From positions 153,786 through 217,785 of the forward strand of contig CACDKD010000001.1 in assembly GCA_902553145.1 (NCBI GenBank): 64,000 nucleotides of DNA, given 5' to 3'. The DNA is from an uncultured Gammaproteobacteria bacterium (GTDB lineage Bacteria; Pseudomonadota; Gammaproteobacteria; Steroidobacterales; UBA11654). Both the position numbers and the translations under genes were made by a program. The notes below the pieces were generated by a model. The model did not search any database. It was not told the origin of the DNA and was given only the letters and a program-made list of their open reading frames with translations. Positions 1 through 7,458 of the stretch are shown here, piece after piece. Position 1 is the stretch's first letter. Each line of letters opens with the position of its first letter.

Positions 1-2
1 TG

Positions 3-209
3 TTATCGATTTACCTTTTGGCGGTTTTGTCTCAAAAGCTACCCTTGGCTGTCATCTATTCCTCCTGGGCAGGTTTGGGGGTTTTTTCGGTGGCTCTCTT
101 GAGCTATGCTTTTTATAAACAGACAGTAAACTGGCAAACCATCCTAGGCTTATTCCTAATTGTCATTGGAGTTACGATAGTAAATATATATAAAGGGGAA
201 TCCTTTTAG
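3..209 (+). CDS. SMR-family small multidrug resistance efflux protein, 5' truncated by the window edge
   Basis: The frame is open from the first base of the window and ends at TAG 207-209, giving about 68 C-terminal residues. They read as the end of helix 2, then helices 3 and 4 of a small multidrug resistance (EmrE/SugE-type) proton antiporter. The IYSSWAGLG segment matches the conserved P-x-A-Y-A-x-W-x-G-x-G region, and GVTIVNIYKG matches the end of helix 4. The N-terminal helix with the essential membrane glutamate lies off the window, so substrate type (quaternary ammonium, guanidinium or polyamine) cannot be judged. A TTG inside the frame at 18 is not a credible start, because conserved residues precede it. 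The family is fairly sure; specificity is unknown. Confidence 0.75.
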   Translation, partial: LSIYLLAVLSQKLPLAVIYSSWAGLGVFSVALLSYAFYKQTVNWQTILGLFLIVIGVTIVNIYKGESF

Positions 210-253
210 GGACTATAAACTGTTCAATAGGCCAAATAACTTTTGATTGCGTT

Positions 254-1555
254 TTATTGAAGAAAGATAAACTTAGCTACAAATATTATAAATAAGAACC
301 AAGCACCTGAAGAGACACTCCTGATTTCACCAACAAATGCTTTGATTACAACATAGGAAATAAAACCCAGTGCAATTCCATTAGCGATTGAAAAAGTCAG
401 GGGGATCATGACGATCATTATTAGTGATGGCACAAGTTCAGTTGTGTCAGCCCAGTCTAATTTTTCCATTCCACCAAGCATTAAGATTGCAACATAAATC
501 AATGCACCAGAAGTAGCATATGCAGGCACAATTGCAGCTAAGGGCGAGAAAAATATTGCCAACAAAAAAAGAATGCCAACCACAACAGCAGTCAGCCCCG
601 TTCTTCCGCCCGCTTCAACGCCAGCCGAGCTTTCTACATAGCTTGTAACGGGGGCACAACCAAAAAATGCACCCACAACACTGGATGTGCTGTCTGCTTT
701 GAGGGCCCTGTCTAGGTTTTTGATACTCCCTTGAGAATCTACAAGGTTTGCTCTGTTTGCAACACCCAAAAGCGTCCCAGCCGTATCGAATAAATTTACA
801 AATAGAAAGGAAATAACAATACTCACCATAGTAAGGTCCAGCGCACCAAGGATATCCAGTTTTAAAAATGTTGGCGCCAAGTCTGGCGGCATAGAAACAA
901 ACCCTTGAAACTGAATAAGACCAAAAAGCATGCCACCAAGTGTTACTGCGATGACGCCCAAAATAATTGCCCCAGGAATTTTTCTGATCGCTAAAACAGA
1001 GATCAAAAGAAACCCAAAACCAGCTAAAACTGTTTCAGGGCTGGAAAAATCACCTAAGCTTAAAAAGTTAGCGTCATTCGCGACAACCAAACCACCACTT
1101 TTTAACCCAATAAAGCCAACAAATAAACCCACACCAGAGCCCATTGCAACCCTTAGGTTCATTGGAATGCTATCCAGCATCCACCTCCTCAGTGGAGTGA
1201 CACTCATAATGACAAACAAAACACCCGCCAAGAAAACTGCACCAAGCGCAACCTCCCATGAGTAGCCCATTTCAATTACAACAGTGAACGTGAAAAACGC
1301 ATTGAGCCCCATCCCGGGCGCAAGGCCAACAGGCCAGTTCGCATATAAACCCATTGCAAAACAGGCAAGCGCGGCCGCTATACAAGTACCCACAAAACTT
1401 GCGCCAGGATCCATTCCTGCTGCTGCCATGATTTGTGGATTTACTAAAACGATATAGGCCATTGTGACAAAGGTTGTGAGCCCCGCAATCAACTCTTTCT
1501 TAGGGTTTGTTTGGTGTGATTCTAGCTTAAAAAATCTTTCAAGGATTTGATTCAT
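254..1555 (-). CDS. NCS2-family purine permease, AzgA/PbuG type
   Basis: A 433-residue inner-membrane permease of the nucleobase-cation symporter 2 superfamily, AzgA-like branch (adenine, guanine or hypoxanthine uptake, probably proton-coupled). It is full length for the family. The N-terminal segment AGLTTFVTMAYIVLVNP (24-40), the APGMGLNAFFTF half-helix (79-90), FDTAGTLLGVANR (256-268) and the YVESSAGVEAGGRTG segment (306-320) with its conserved glutamate are all present. It starts at ATG 1555 and is divergent from glnII across about 280 bp. The pairing with a nitrogen-assimilation gene is suggestive, since purines are a nitrogen source, but no shared regulator site is visible. The exact base preference is not readable from sequence alone. 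Confidence 0.9.
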   Translation of the reverse strand: MNQILERFFKLESHQTNPKKELIAGLTTFVTMAYIVLVNPQIMAAAGMDPGASFVGTCIAAALACFAMGLYANWPVGLAPGMGLNAFFTFTVVIEMGYSWEVALGAVFLAGVLFVIMSVTPLRRWMLDSIPMNLRVAMGSGVGLFVGFIGLKSGGLVVANDANFLSLGDFSSPETVLAGFGFLLISVLAIRKIPGAIILGVIAVTLGGMLFGLIQFQGFVSMPPDLAPTFLKLDILGALDLTMVSIVISFLFVNLFDTAGTLLGVANRANLVDSQGSIKNLDRALKADSTSSVVGAFFGCAPVTSYVESSAGVEAGGRTGLTAVVVGILFLLAIFFSPLAAIVPAYATSGALIYVAILMLGGMEKLDWADTTELVPSLIMIVMIPLTFSIANGIALGFISYVVIKAFVGEIRSVSSGAWFLFIIFVAKFIFLQ

Positions 1556-1647
1556 TTATTTGTATCCAAAAGCTCAGTCTATTACCCATGATTAACCTTT
1601 ACAAGAAGTCATCACAGCAAAAAAACAAGCCAAACTAGAATGATCGA

Positions 1648-1676
1648 TTGATTGGAGTTTTGTTCCCTTGTATTAT
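1648..1676 (+). promoter_or_regulatory. Candidate sigma70 promoter of glnII
   Basis: TTGATT (1648-1653) and TATTAT (1671-1676) are separated by exactly 17 bp and point at glnII. Transcription would begin near 1683, leaving a leader of about 150 nt before the ATG. This is the best hexamer pair in the azgA-glnII gap; no sigma54-type GG-N10-GC element was noticed. Confidence 0.55.
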
Positions 1677-1715
1677 GTAGTTGTTGGTTAATTCCTACAA
1701 CTCGCAAAACATACA

Positions 1716-1780
1716 TTTGGTTCAAAACCATAGTGAGACGCAAGTAAGCGGAAGCTGAAGAAACGGAGTCGTTTATCTCA
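1716..1780 (+). ncRNA. Structured glnII leader, candidate glutamine-riboswitch (glnA motif)-like element
   Basis: A short hairpin TGGTT-CAA-AACCA (about 1718-1730) is followed by GACGCAAGTA (1737-1746), a stem AGC/GCT capped by GGAA (1747-1756), GAAG (1757-1760) and AAACGG (1761-1766). The AAGTA...GAAG pair flanking a short stem has the layout of the loop-E element in the glutamine-binding glnA motif. The GGTTCA upstream and GAAGAAACGG downstream resemble that motif's 5' and 3' conserved strings (GUUCA and GAAGGAACG). P1 pairing is imperfect here. TGAGA (1734-1738) can also pair with TCTCA (1776-1780) around the hairpin. The position directly ahead of a glutamine synthetase supports the idea. 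The match is made from memory of the motif, so it is a candidate only. Confidence 0.42.
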
Positions 1781-1833
1781 TAATAATTCTTCTATTGCCA
1801 GCTCAATTTAACATCGTATTTAAAAGGAGCGTT

Positions 1834-2805
1834 ATGAAAAAATTAGAATATATATGGCTGGATGGATTTCAGCCAGAACCAAGCCTAAGAAGCAAGGTTA
1901 AAGTTACAGACGGAAGCCCCCCCGATTGGTCTTTCGATGGATCATCAACCCAACAAGCCGATGGCTCAAGCTCTGACTGTATTATTAGGCCTGTAAACGA
2001 ATATGTTGGGCCGAGAAATTCTGACAGCTTGGTCATGTGTGAAGTCTTGTCGCCAGATAGGTCTGCACACCCATCAAACACAAGAAACGCTTGTGTTGAT
2101 ATTCTTACAGATGATTGGTGGTTTGGTTTTGAACAAGAATATTTCTTCACAAACCCTGAAGACGGAACAATACTTGGTTGGGAAGACGGAACACCGAGAC
2201 CACAAGGGGACTATTATTGTGGCGTAGGGTCTGGCAATGTCCAAGCACGCGAAGTTTCGGAAGCACATATGGACGCTTGTCTTGAGGCAGGCATTATGAT
2301 CACCGGGACTAACGCAGAAGTAGCGCTTGGCCAGTGGGAATATCAATGTTTCGGTAAGGGCCTTAAGGCGGCAGATGATTTATGGGTGAGTAGATACCTT
2401 CTTCATTTGATTGCAGAGGAGTACGGAGTGTCTGTAAACATTCACCCCAAACCTCAAGAGGGCGACTGGAACGGCTCGGGAATGCACACTAATTTTTCGA
2501 ATGAACAAATGAGAAGCGCGGGCTCGGAAGAGCTATTTAACTCCATGTGTGAAAAACTCGGCGAGGTTCATGCAGAAGGGATCGCCAATTACGGCTCAGA
2601 CAATGAAAAGAGGCTGACTGGGAATCATGAAACTCAAAGCATTGACACTTTTTCGTATGGCGTCAGCGACAGAGGGGCAAGCATCAGAATACCTATCTAT
2701 ACAGTTGAAAACGACTGGAATGGCTATTTAGAGGATAGAAGACCCGCTTCGAACGCAGACCCATATAAAATTATTTCGCACATTGTTGGTACGCTGACAC
2801 AATAA
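1834..2805 (+). CDS. glnII: Glutamine synthetase, type II (eukaryotic-like)
   Basis: This ATP-dependent enzyme makes glutamine from glutamate and ammonia. The 323-residue protein belongs to the short GSII class, not the 470-residue GlnA class. Visible signatures are FDGSS (34-38), WFGFEQEYFF with metal-binding glutamates (96-105), NAEVALGQWEYQ (160-171), the GSGMHTNFS loop (214-222), NEKRLTGNHE (257-266) and the C-terminal YLEDRRPASNADPY segment (298-311). GSII lacks the adenylylation loop of GlnA, so control is likely at expression level. The start is ATG 1834, 4 nt after AAAAGGAG; an in-frame upstream start at 1795 is rejected because it has no ribosome site and no homology. It is a single gene behind its own promoter and structured leader, closed by a strong hairpin at 2826-2852. 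Confidence 0.95.
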   Translation: MKKLEYIWLDGFQPEPSLRSKVKVTDGSPPDWSFDGSSTQQADGSSSDCIIRPVNEYVGPRNSDSLVMCEVLSPDRSAHPSNTRNACVDILTDDWWFGFEQEYFFTNPEDGTILGWEDGTPRPQGDYYCGVGSGNVQAREVSEAHMDACLEAGIMITGTNAEVALGQWEYQCFGKGLKAADDLWVSRYLLHLIAEEYGVSVNIHPKPQEGDWNGSGMHTNFSNEQMRSAGSEELFNSMCEKLGEVHAEGIANYGSDNEKRLTGNHETQSIDTFSYGVSDRGASIRIPIYTVENDWNGYLEDRRPASNADPYKIISHIVGTLTQ

Positions 2806-2825
2806 AGCGAAAAAAATTAAGGGTT

Positions 2826-2852
2826 TTAAAGGCCTCTACATGAGGCCTTTAA
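2826..2852. terminator. Bidirectional terminator between glnII and pyrD
   Basis: The arms TTAAAGGCCTC (2826-2836) and GAGGCCTTTAA (2842-2852) form a perfect 11-bp stem with a TACAT loop. T-rich sequence follows on the plus strand (TCTTTTAT), and the A-run at 2812-2819 gives a T-run on the minus strand. It lies between two convergent genes and overlaps the pyrD stop codon. Confidence 0.85.
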
Positions 2853-3784
2853 TCTTTTATAAGGCTCCCCACCAGGCTTTCAACTCCATCCAAACCTTGA
2901 GCGCTTAAATAATTTTCTATTCCCTCATTAATTTTATTGCAAACAAGCGGGTCAATGAATAATGCAGTTCCAATGCCTATGGTCGAAGCACCTGCGATGA
3001 TAAATTCAAGCGCATCCTTAACAGAGCTAATTCCGCCTTGGCCCATGATCGGAATATTTTGAGGGCCAGCAACTTCATACACCTGCATAACTTTTTGTAG
3101 GGCAATTGGCTTAATCGCTGGTCCTGAGAGACCGCCTGAGGTATTGCCCAAGACAGGGCGCTTAGTATCGATATCGATGGCCATACCGGTAATTGTATTG
3201 ATCACTGAAAGCGCATCACTTCCGGCATCAATACATTTCCTGGCACTTTCCTTTATATCCGCTTGATTGGGCGATAGTTTAGTGATGATTGGTTTAGAAG
3301 TTGCACCCTTGCAGGCCTCGACAACTTGTGCAGACATTTCTGGATCATTCCCAAACTCCATGCCGCCCTTCTTAACATTGGGACAGGAAATATTTAATTC
3401 AATGGCATGTATGTTTGATTGGTCAAATATTCTGCAGACCTCAACGTATTCATCAATGGTTGAACCCGAGACATTCGCAATGAAATGAGTTTCAAAAGGT
3501 TCGAGCAATGGAAGAATATTATCAACAACCTCATGAGCGCCAGGATTTTGTAATCCAATTGAGTTCAGCATTCCCGATGGTGTTTCATAAACACGATGAG
3601 GAGCATTCCCCAAACGTGGCTCAAGAGTGGTGCCCTTTAGAACGGCTCCACCGATATCAGCATTTGAAAAACCCTCAAGCCTTGTATATTCATCACCAAA
3701 ACCCACACACCCAGAAAGCAAAACAATTGGGGAGGCTAGATTGAGCCCCAAGAATTCTGTTGTTATTGTATTTTTGTTGGCCAT
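2849..3784 (-). CDS. pyrD: Dihydroorotate dehydrogenase, class 1B-type catalytic subunit
   Basis: Oxidises dihydroorotate to orotate in UMP synthesis, with FMN in a TIM barrel. The 311 residues carry LKGTT (49-53), NVSGS (104-108), the NISCPNVKKGG active-site loop (131-141), NTITGM (196-201) and GQGGI (248-252). A cysteine at position 134, rather than serine, is the catalytic base of soluble class 1 enzymes. Most gammaproteobacteria instead have the membrane-bound, quinone-linked class 2 enzyme, so this one is unusual. Class 1B enzymes normally work with the FeS/FAD subunit PyrK, and no pyrK lies nearby. The start ATG 3784 faces the trmL start only 9 bp away. The function is firm; the electron acceptor is not. 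Confidence 0.9.
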   Translation of the reverse strand: MANKNTITTEFLGLNLASPIVLLSGCVGFGDEYTRLEGFSNADIGGAVLKGTTLEPRLGNAPHRVYETPSGMLNSIGLQNPGAHEVVDNILPLLEPFETHFIANVSGSTIDEYVEVCRIFDQSNIHAIELNISCPNVKKGGMEFGNDPEMSAQVVEACKGATSKPIITKLSPNQADIKESARKCIDAGSDALSVINTITGMAIDIDTKRPVLGNTSGGLSGPAIKPIALQKVMQVYEVAGPQNIPIMGQGGISSVKDALEFIIAGASTIGIGTALFIDPLVCNKINEGIENYLSAQGLDGVESLVGSLIKD

Positions 3785-3793
3785 ACTGGTTTT

Positions 3794-4258
3794 GTGTTCA
3801 ATATTGTACTACATCAACCCGAAATTCCACCAAACACAGGAAATATTATTCGCCTATGTGCAAACACAGGCGCAAAATTACACTTGATACACCCTCTGGG
3901 CTTTGTGATGTCTAAAAAAAATCTTGAAAGGGCCGCATTGGATTACGGAGAATCGGTTGAGATTATTCATCATAAAAACTTTGATGCATATTTAGAGAAT
4001 ACCCAATTCAGCAATTACTATGCTGTTTCAACAAAGGGCAAGTCACCGATGAATGAACACACTTTTTTACCAGAGGACTATCTTATGTTCGGTAGCGAAA
4101 CAAAAGGACTTCCCAAAGAGTGTCTCTTGCATGAAAGCTGTAAGGGAGTCGTAAGAATACCAATGATGGGAGGATCAAGGAGCTTAAATCTTTCTAACTC
4201 TGTCGCAATTCTTTTATATTACGCATTAGGGCTGAATAAATTCAAGGGACTATCTTAG
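3794..4258 (+). CDS. trmL: tRNA (cytidine/uridine-34 2'-O)-methyltransferase
   Basis: A SPOUT-class enzyme that methylates the wobble-base ribose of tRNA-Leu isoacceptors using S-adenosylmethionine. The 154 residues match the minimal TrmL length. NTGNIIRLCANTG (14-26), FGSETKGLP (about 96-104) and RIPMMGGSRSLNLSNS (about 123-138) make up the conserved trefoil-knot motifs. The start is GTG 3794, whose product begins MFNIVLHQPEIPPNTGN and aligns residue for residue with the start of E. coli TrmL. No clear ribosome site precedes it. It starts 9 bp from the divergent pyrD start, so its promoter must lie inside pyrD. Its stop overlaps the convergent gpsA stop by 4 bp. Confidence 0.93.
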   Translation: MFNIVLHQPEIPPNTGNIIRLCANTGAKLHLIHPLGFVMSKKNLERAALDYGESVEIIHHKNFDAYLENTQFSNYYAVSTKGKSPMNEHTFLPEDYLMFGSETKGLPKECLLHESCKGVVRIPMMGGSRSLNLSNSVAILLYYALGLNKFKGLS

Positions 4259-5253
4259 TTTTCAAAGCGGAGCGGCCTGTTCATTAGCTCCGCGCCAGCC
4301 TCTTTTGCAGACAGACCTTCAAACAGTATTTTGTAAACTCTTGAAGTAATAGGAAAGTCATCATCGTTCACTATTCCATTATTGACCAATGCGCTAACAG
4401 CATGGACGCCTTCAGGTGTTCCATTGTGTTGTTCTCTGAAGCTATCAAGGTTTCCACCTCTGCCAATATGTATTCCCAACTGCCTATTTCTGGATTGGTC
4501 ATCTGTCGAGCTCAAGACCAAGTCACCAATACCCGATAAACCCGAGAAGGTTGATTCATTCGCACCCATGCTCGTCCCTAAGGCTTTCATTTCCTCTGCG
4601 CCACGAGTAATTAAAGCAGCTCTGGCATTTGCACCCATTTCCATTGCATCTGAAATTCCTGATGCAATTGCAATAATATTTTTTAAAATCCCTCCAAGCT
4701 GAACACCAACTGGGTCGGCGGATATATATACCCTTAAGTTCTCATTTGACATTTTTGATGCTAATCGACTCGGATCATTTATTGTGTTTGTAGCAAGCGT
4801 GATTGCAGTTGGTTTGCTTAGAGCAAGCTCTTCAGCAAAAGTAGGCCCAGACAAAACACCATGTTCAATATCAGCATCATAATATTCAGATACAATCTTG
4901 GATAACAGTGCACCGCTTTCTAGATCAAAACCTTTGGTTGCCCAAAGCACTTTGAATGAAGCAGGGGATTGGCTCAATTCTGATAACGCTTTTCTGAAAT
5001 ATGGACTCTTTACACATATGACAACACAATCTATTTCGCCAAGAAGATCTTTAGCCGCTTCCATGACATGAATATCATCTGGCAGCCTAACTCCCGGCAG
5101 ATATTTATGGTTTATTCTGGTTGAGGCAATATTTTTTAGATTTGACTGATCAAATGAGCTCAAAAAAACCTCATTTCCAGACTTATGCAGCTGAAGCGAA
5201 AGGGCCGTACCCCAAGCACCCGCACCAAAAACTAAAAAAGAAGTTTCGCCCAT
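4255..5253 (-). CDS. gpsA: NAD(P)-dependent glycerol-3-phosphate dehydrogenase
   Basis: Reduces dihydroxyacetone phosphate to sn-glycerol-3-phosphate, the backbone for phospholipid synthesis in the cytoplasm. The 332 residues are typical. The Rossmann motif GAGAWG (10-15), the ATKGF substrate loop (105-109), GPTFAEE (136-142), the catalytic lysine in LKNIIAIASG (190-199) and SRNRQLG (254-260) are all visible. It follows secB directly (its ATG is the base after the secB stop), the same neighbour order as the E. coli yibN-grxC-secB-gpsA cluster, so co-transcription is likely. Confidence 0.97.
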   Translation of the reverse strand: MGETSFLVFGAGAWGTALSLQLHKSGNEVFLSSFDQSNLKNIASTRINHKYLPGVRLPDDIHVMEAAKDLLGEIDCVVICVKSPYFRKALSELSQSPASFKVLWATKGFDLESGALLSKIVSEYYDADIEHGVLSGPTFAEELALSKPTAITLATNTINDPSRLASKMSNENLRVYISADPVGVQLGGILKNIIAIASGISDAMEMGANARAALITRGAEEMKALGTSMGANESTFSGLSGIGDLVLSSTDDQSRNRQLGIHIGRGGNLDSFREQHNGTPEGVHAVSALVNNGIVNDDDFPITSRVYKILFEGLSAKEAGAELMNRPLRFEN

Positions 5254-5703
5254 TTAATTTTGGGTTTGTTGCTCTTCTTTGGCTTGAGTATAAAGTGCCT
5301 CAAAGCTAATGGGTTGAAGATTGAGAGCGGGGAAACCGCCTTTGGCAACGACAGAAGAAAGCATCTCTCTGGCATACGGAAACAACGTAGAAGGACAGTA
5401 TACAGCTATAAGATCTTTGATTTCCTCATCGTCATATCCGTTCATTACAAAGACACCTGATTGTTCAACCTCTGCAATGAACATTGTTTTTTCTCCGTAA
5501 CTAGCTTCGGCTTTGATTGTCAGCGAAACATCATATGAGTTTTCACCAATCTTGTTGTGGGTATTCGAGAGATTGATTTTAGTTTCAGGTTGTATATTCT
5601 CTTCCATAAAAACACCGGGACTATTTGGCGCTTCAAAAGACACATCCTTAACATATATGGTTTGAATTGCTACGGTCTTTTGGTCTTGGGTTGTTTCTGT
5701 CAT
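5254..5703 (-). CDS. secB: Protein-export chaperone SecB
   Basis: A tetrameric cytosolic chaperone that holds unfolded precursor proteins and hands them to SecA. The 149-residue form begins MTETTQDQKTVAIQTIYVKD, with the family hallmark of a YVKDVSFEAPNSP strand and a C-terminal LQPISFEALY. The start is ATG 5703; a longer in-frame start at 5742 only adds residues that overlap the rhodanese gene. The ATG overlaps the rhodanese TGA by 4 nt (ATGA), so translational coupling is likely. Export capacity through Sec complements the Tat genes found 3 kb away. Confidence 0.96.
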   Translation of the reverse strand: MTETTQDQKTVAIQTIYVKDVSFEAPNSPGVFMEENIQPETKINLSNTHNKIGENSYDVSLTIKAEASYGEKTMFIAEVEQSGVFVMNGYDDEEIKDLIAVYCPSTLFPYAREMLSSVVAKGGFPALNLQPISFEALYTQAKEEQQTQN

Positions 5704-6107
5704 GATTGCTCCGATATAGTTGGGAGAGAAGCTCTTTCCCATTCAATAATTCCGCCCTTAATATAAAAGGCCTGCTCAAAATTGTTTTTACGAAGCGCAA
5801 GACTGCTTTTTTTGCTCGCACCTCCTGTATCACAGACCAGCAGCAAGGGCTTGTTCAAGGATCCCGCTTTTTTTGGAACATCCTCAGGTGCGATGTTTTG
5901 AGAGTCCAATAAATGCTTTTTTCCAAAATCATTCTCATTTCGAAGATCAAAGATCACAGCATTCTGGTTAATCAGTTTTACAGCCTGCACTGGAGACAGC
6001 CCGCAAATATTGCCTTCTTTTATTTTCAGCTCATTAAAGATTGCCATAAGAAAAACAAATATCGTTAAACTTACGAGAATCAGGTTTTCATTTATAAAGT
6101 CCATCAT
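5700..6107 (-). CDS. Membrane-anchored rhodanese-domain protein (YibN-like)
   Basis: A 135-residue protein with one N-terminal membrane helix (about 9-24) and a single rhodanese domain (about 35-128). The active-site loop VCDTGGASKK carries the expected cysteine at 91-92, and IFDLRNENDF marks the entry to the domain. Rhodaneses transfer sulfane sulfur, but the true substrate of the YibN group is not settled. It sits immediately before secB, as yibN does in E. coli, although the glutaredoxin gene grxC that usually separates them is absent. Its ATG overlaps the HIT stop by one base (TAATG). Confidence 0.85.
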   Translation of the reverse strand: MMDFINENLILVSLTIFVFLMAIFNELKIKEGNICGLSPVQAVKLINQNAVIFDLRNENDFGKKHLLDSQNIAPEDVPKKAGSLNKPLLLVCDTGGASKKSSLALRKNNFEQAFYIKGGIIEWERASLPTISEQS

Positions 6108-6523
6108 TAAATCTCTGCGGCTATCTTCTGAGCGATAGATTCAAGCTTTTCAGGTTTCTCCATTTCATACCCATGGTTTGTATTAAGCGCGCCATTATAA
6201 ACCGGAATGATATGCATATGGTAATGAAATACTGTTTGCCCGGCATCAGGACCATTGAATTGTTTAACAATCAGTCCAGATGGATCAAGCGCCTTTTTCA
6301 TGGCATGCGACAACAACTTTGTTGTTTTAATGACCTCGCTCAAATAATCTTCACTGAGATCAAAAATGTTTTCAGCGGGAGATTTAGGAACAACTAATAC
6401 GTGACCATCTGACACGGGCATAATATCCATAAAAACGATCGTAGATTCATTCTCATATACTTTGTGGCACGGCATCTCACCCTTCAAAATCTTTGCAAAA
6501 ATATTTTCAGTGTCATAAGACAT
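6107..6523 (-). CDS. HIT-family nucleotide-binding hydrolase
   Basis: A 138-residue histidine-triad protein of the Hint/HinT branch, which hydrolyses purine nucleoside phosphoramidates or related adenylated compounds. The catalytic triad reads HYHMHIIP (His 100, 102 and 104). The N-terminal CHKVYENESTIVFMDIMP segment and HVLVVPKSP are typical. It lies between DUF1330 and rhodanese genes on the same strand with 4-nt and 1-nt junctions, so it is probably part of one transcript ending in gpsA. The physiological substrate is unknown. Confidence 0.9.
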   Translation of the reverse strand: MSYDTENIFAKILKGEMPCHKVYENESTIVFMDIMPVSDGHVLVVPKSPAENIFDLSEDYLSEVIKTTKLLSHAMKKALDPSGLIVKQFNGPDAGQTVFHYHMHIIPVYNGALNTNHGYEMEKPEKLESIAQKIAAEI

Positions 6524-6527
6524 GCTA

Positions 6528-6824
6528 TTAATCTACCCCTTCAAATATTCCAATATCATAAATACCCGTCCCATCTCTTTTGTGTTTTGTTGATTGGTAT
6601 TCCTCAGACGCCCAAAAATTATCGATGCATTCTTTATTCGGAAACTTAGCTATAATTGCTGTTTTTCCATTCAGCAAACTTCCTTCCACCACCCTATTTA
6701 CTGGACCTCTGACAACATAATGTCCTCCATGCTCTTCAATCAATTTTGCTGAAATGTCAGCATATTCTGTTAATGCTTCACTAAAGTTCGTTATTTCACA
6801 AATTGTCACCAAATAGACAGACAT
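6528..6824 (-). CDS. DUF1330-family small protein
   Basis: 98 residues with the ferredoxin-like alpha-beta fold expected of DUF1330 proteins. Conserved features are GGHYVVRGP (34-42), VVEGSL (45-50), AIIAKFPNKECIDNFWASEEYQ (55-76, given here as one span) and a terminal GIFEGVD. The family has no established function. It is the first gene of the minus-strand run through gpsA, and the 97-bp gap to the divergent Nudix gene presumably holds both promoters. Confidence 0.8.
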   Translation of the reverse strand: MSVYLVTICEITNFSEALTEYADISAKLIEEHGGHYVVRGPVNRVVEGSLLNGKTAIIAKFPNKECIDNFWASEEYQSTKHKRDGTGIYDIGIFEGVD

Positions 6825-6921
6825 AAATCCCCCTTTTTTATTAAATATAGCAAATCAAAGACGGCATGCCTTAAGAAATAAGCACTGTTAATCGAGAGCC
6901 TTTAAGTTTAGAGTACGCTCT

Positions 6922-7458
6922 ATGCAATACGACTACAGTTATTGCCCGATTTGTAAAAATAAACTGGTTACAAGAATAGAAGGCGGGCTTAAACGAAAAA
7001 GATGCTCAGACTCAGAGTGCGACTTTGTATTGTGGAATAACCCGACGCCCGTTCTTGCAGCAGTTGCCCATAGAGATGGGGAAGTCGTTTTGGTTCAATC
7101 GATCGGTTGGCCTGCCCACTGGTTCAGCCTTATCACCGGATTTATGGAAGCTGGAGAAAGCCCTGAAGAGGGGATCGCAAGAGAAGTAAGAGAAGAAATA
7201 GGCCTCGATTGCAAAGTTGGATCTCTTCTTGGAGTTTATGAGTTTATCCAAATGAATCAAATCATTATTGCTTACGATGTATTTTTGTCACAAGGCGAGA
7301 TCAAGTTAGATAAGGAAGAGCTGGTTGACTTTAAGTTAGTGAGCTCAAGTGATCTGAGACCATGGCCAAGCGGCACAGGGCAAGCCGTGAAAAAATGGCT
7401 TCACCAAAGAGGCATTGAGAACAAAGAGATAGAGTTTAAAAAACTCAAGAAAAACTAA
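6922..7458 (+). CDS. Nudix hydrolase with N-terminal zinc ribbon
   Basis: 178 residues. An N-terminal zinc ribbon (Cys 8, 11, 28 and 33) precedes a Nudix domain. The Nudix box fits the consensus exactly: Gly73, Glu79, Arg87-Glu88, Glu91-Glu92 and Gly94. The layout resembles the zinc-ribbon Nudix proteins related to NudC (NADH pyrophosphatase), but it is shorter and lacks the NudC SQPWPFPxS motif; WPSGTGQAVKKWL near 147-159 takes that place. The substrate is therefore open. The gene is alone on the plus strand and overlaps the convergent peptide-transporter stop by 4 bp. Confidence 0.85.
   Translation: MQYDYSYCPICKNKLVTRIEGGLKRKRCSDSECDFVLWNNPTPVLAAVAHRDGEVVLVQSIGWPAHWFSLITGFMEAGESPEEGIAREVREEIGLDCKVGSLLGVYEFIQMNQIIIAYDVFLSQGEIKLDKEELVDFKLVSSSDLRPWPSGTGQAVKKWLHQRGIENKEIEFKKLKKN

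Noticed and set aside
930-1265. Open frame inside the purine permease on the plus strand
   Set aside because: It lies wholly antisense to azgA, has biased low-complexity composition and no recognisable domain; treated as a shadow.
1795-1833. Upstream start for glnII at 1795
   Set aside because: It uses a non-ATG codon, has no ribosome site and adds residues not found in GSII; AAAAGGAG precedes ATG 1834.
5704-5742. Longer secB start at 5742
   Set aside because: The added 13 residues overlap the rhodanese gene and do not resemble the SecB start; ATG 5703 overlaps the rhodanese stop as ATGA.
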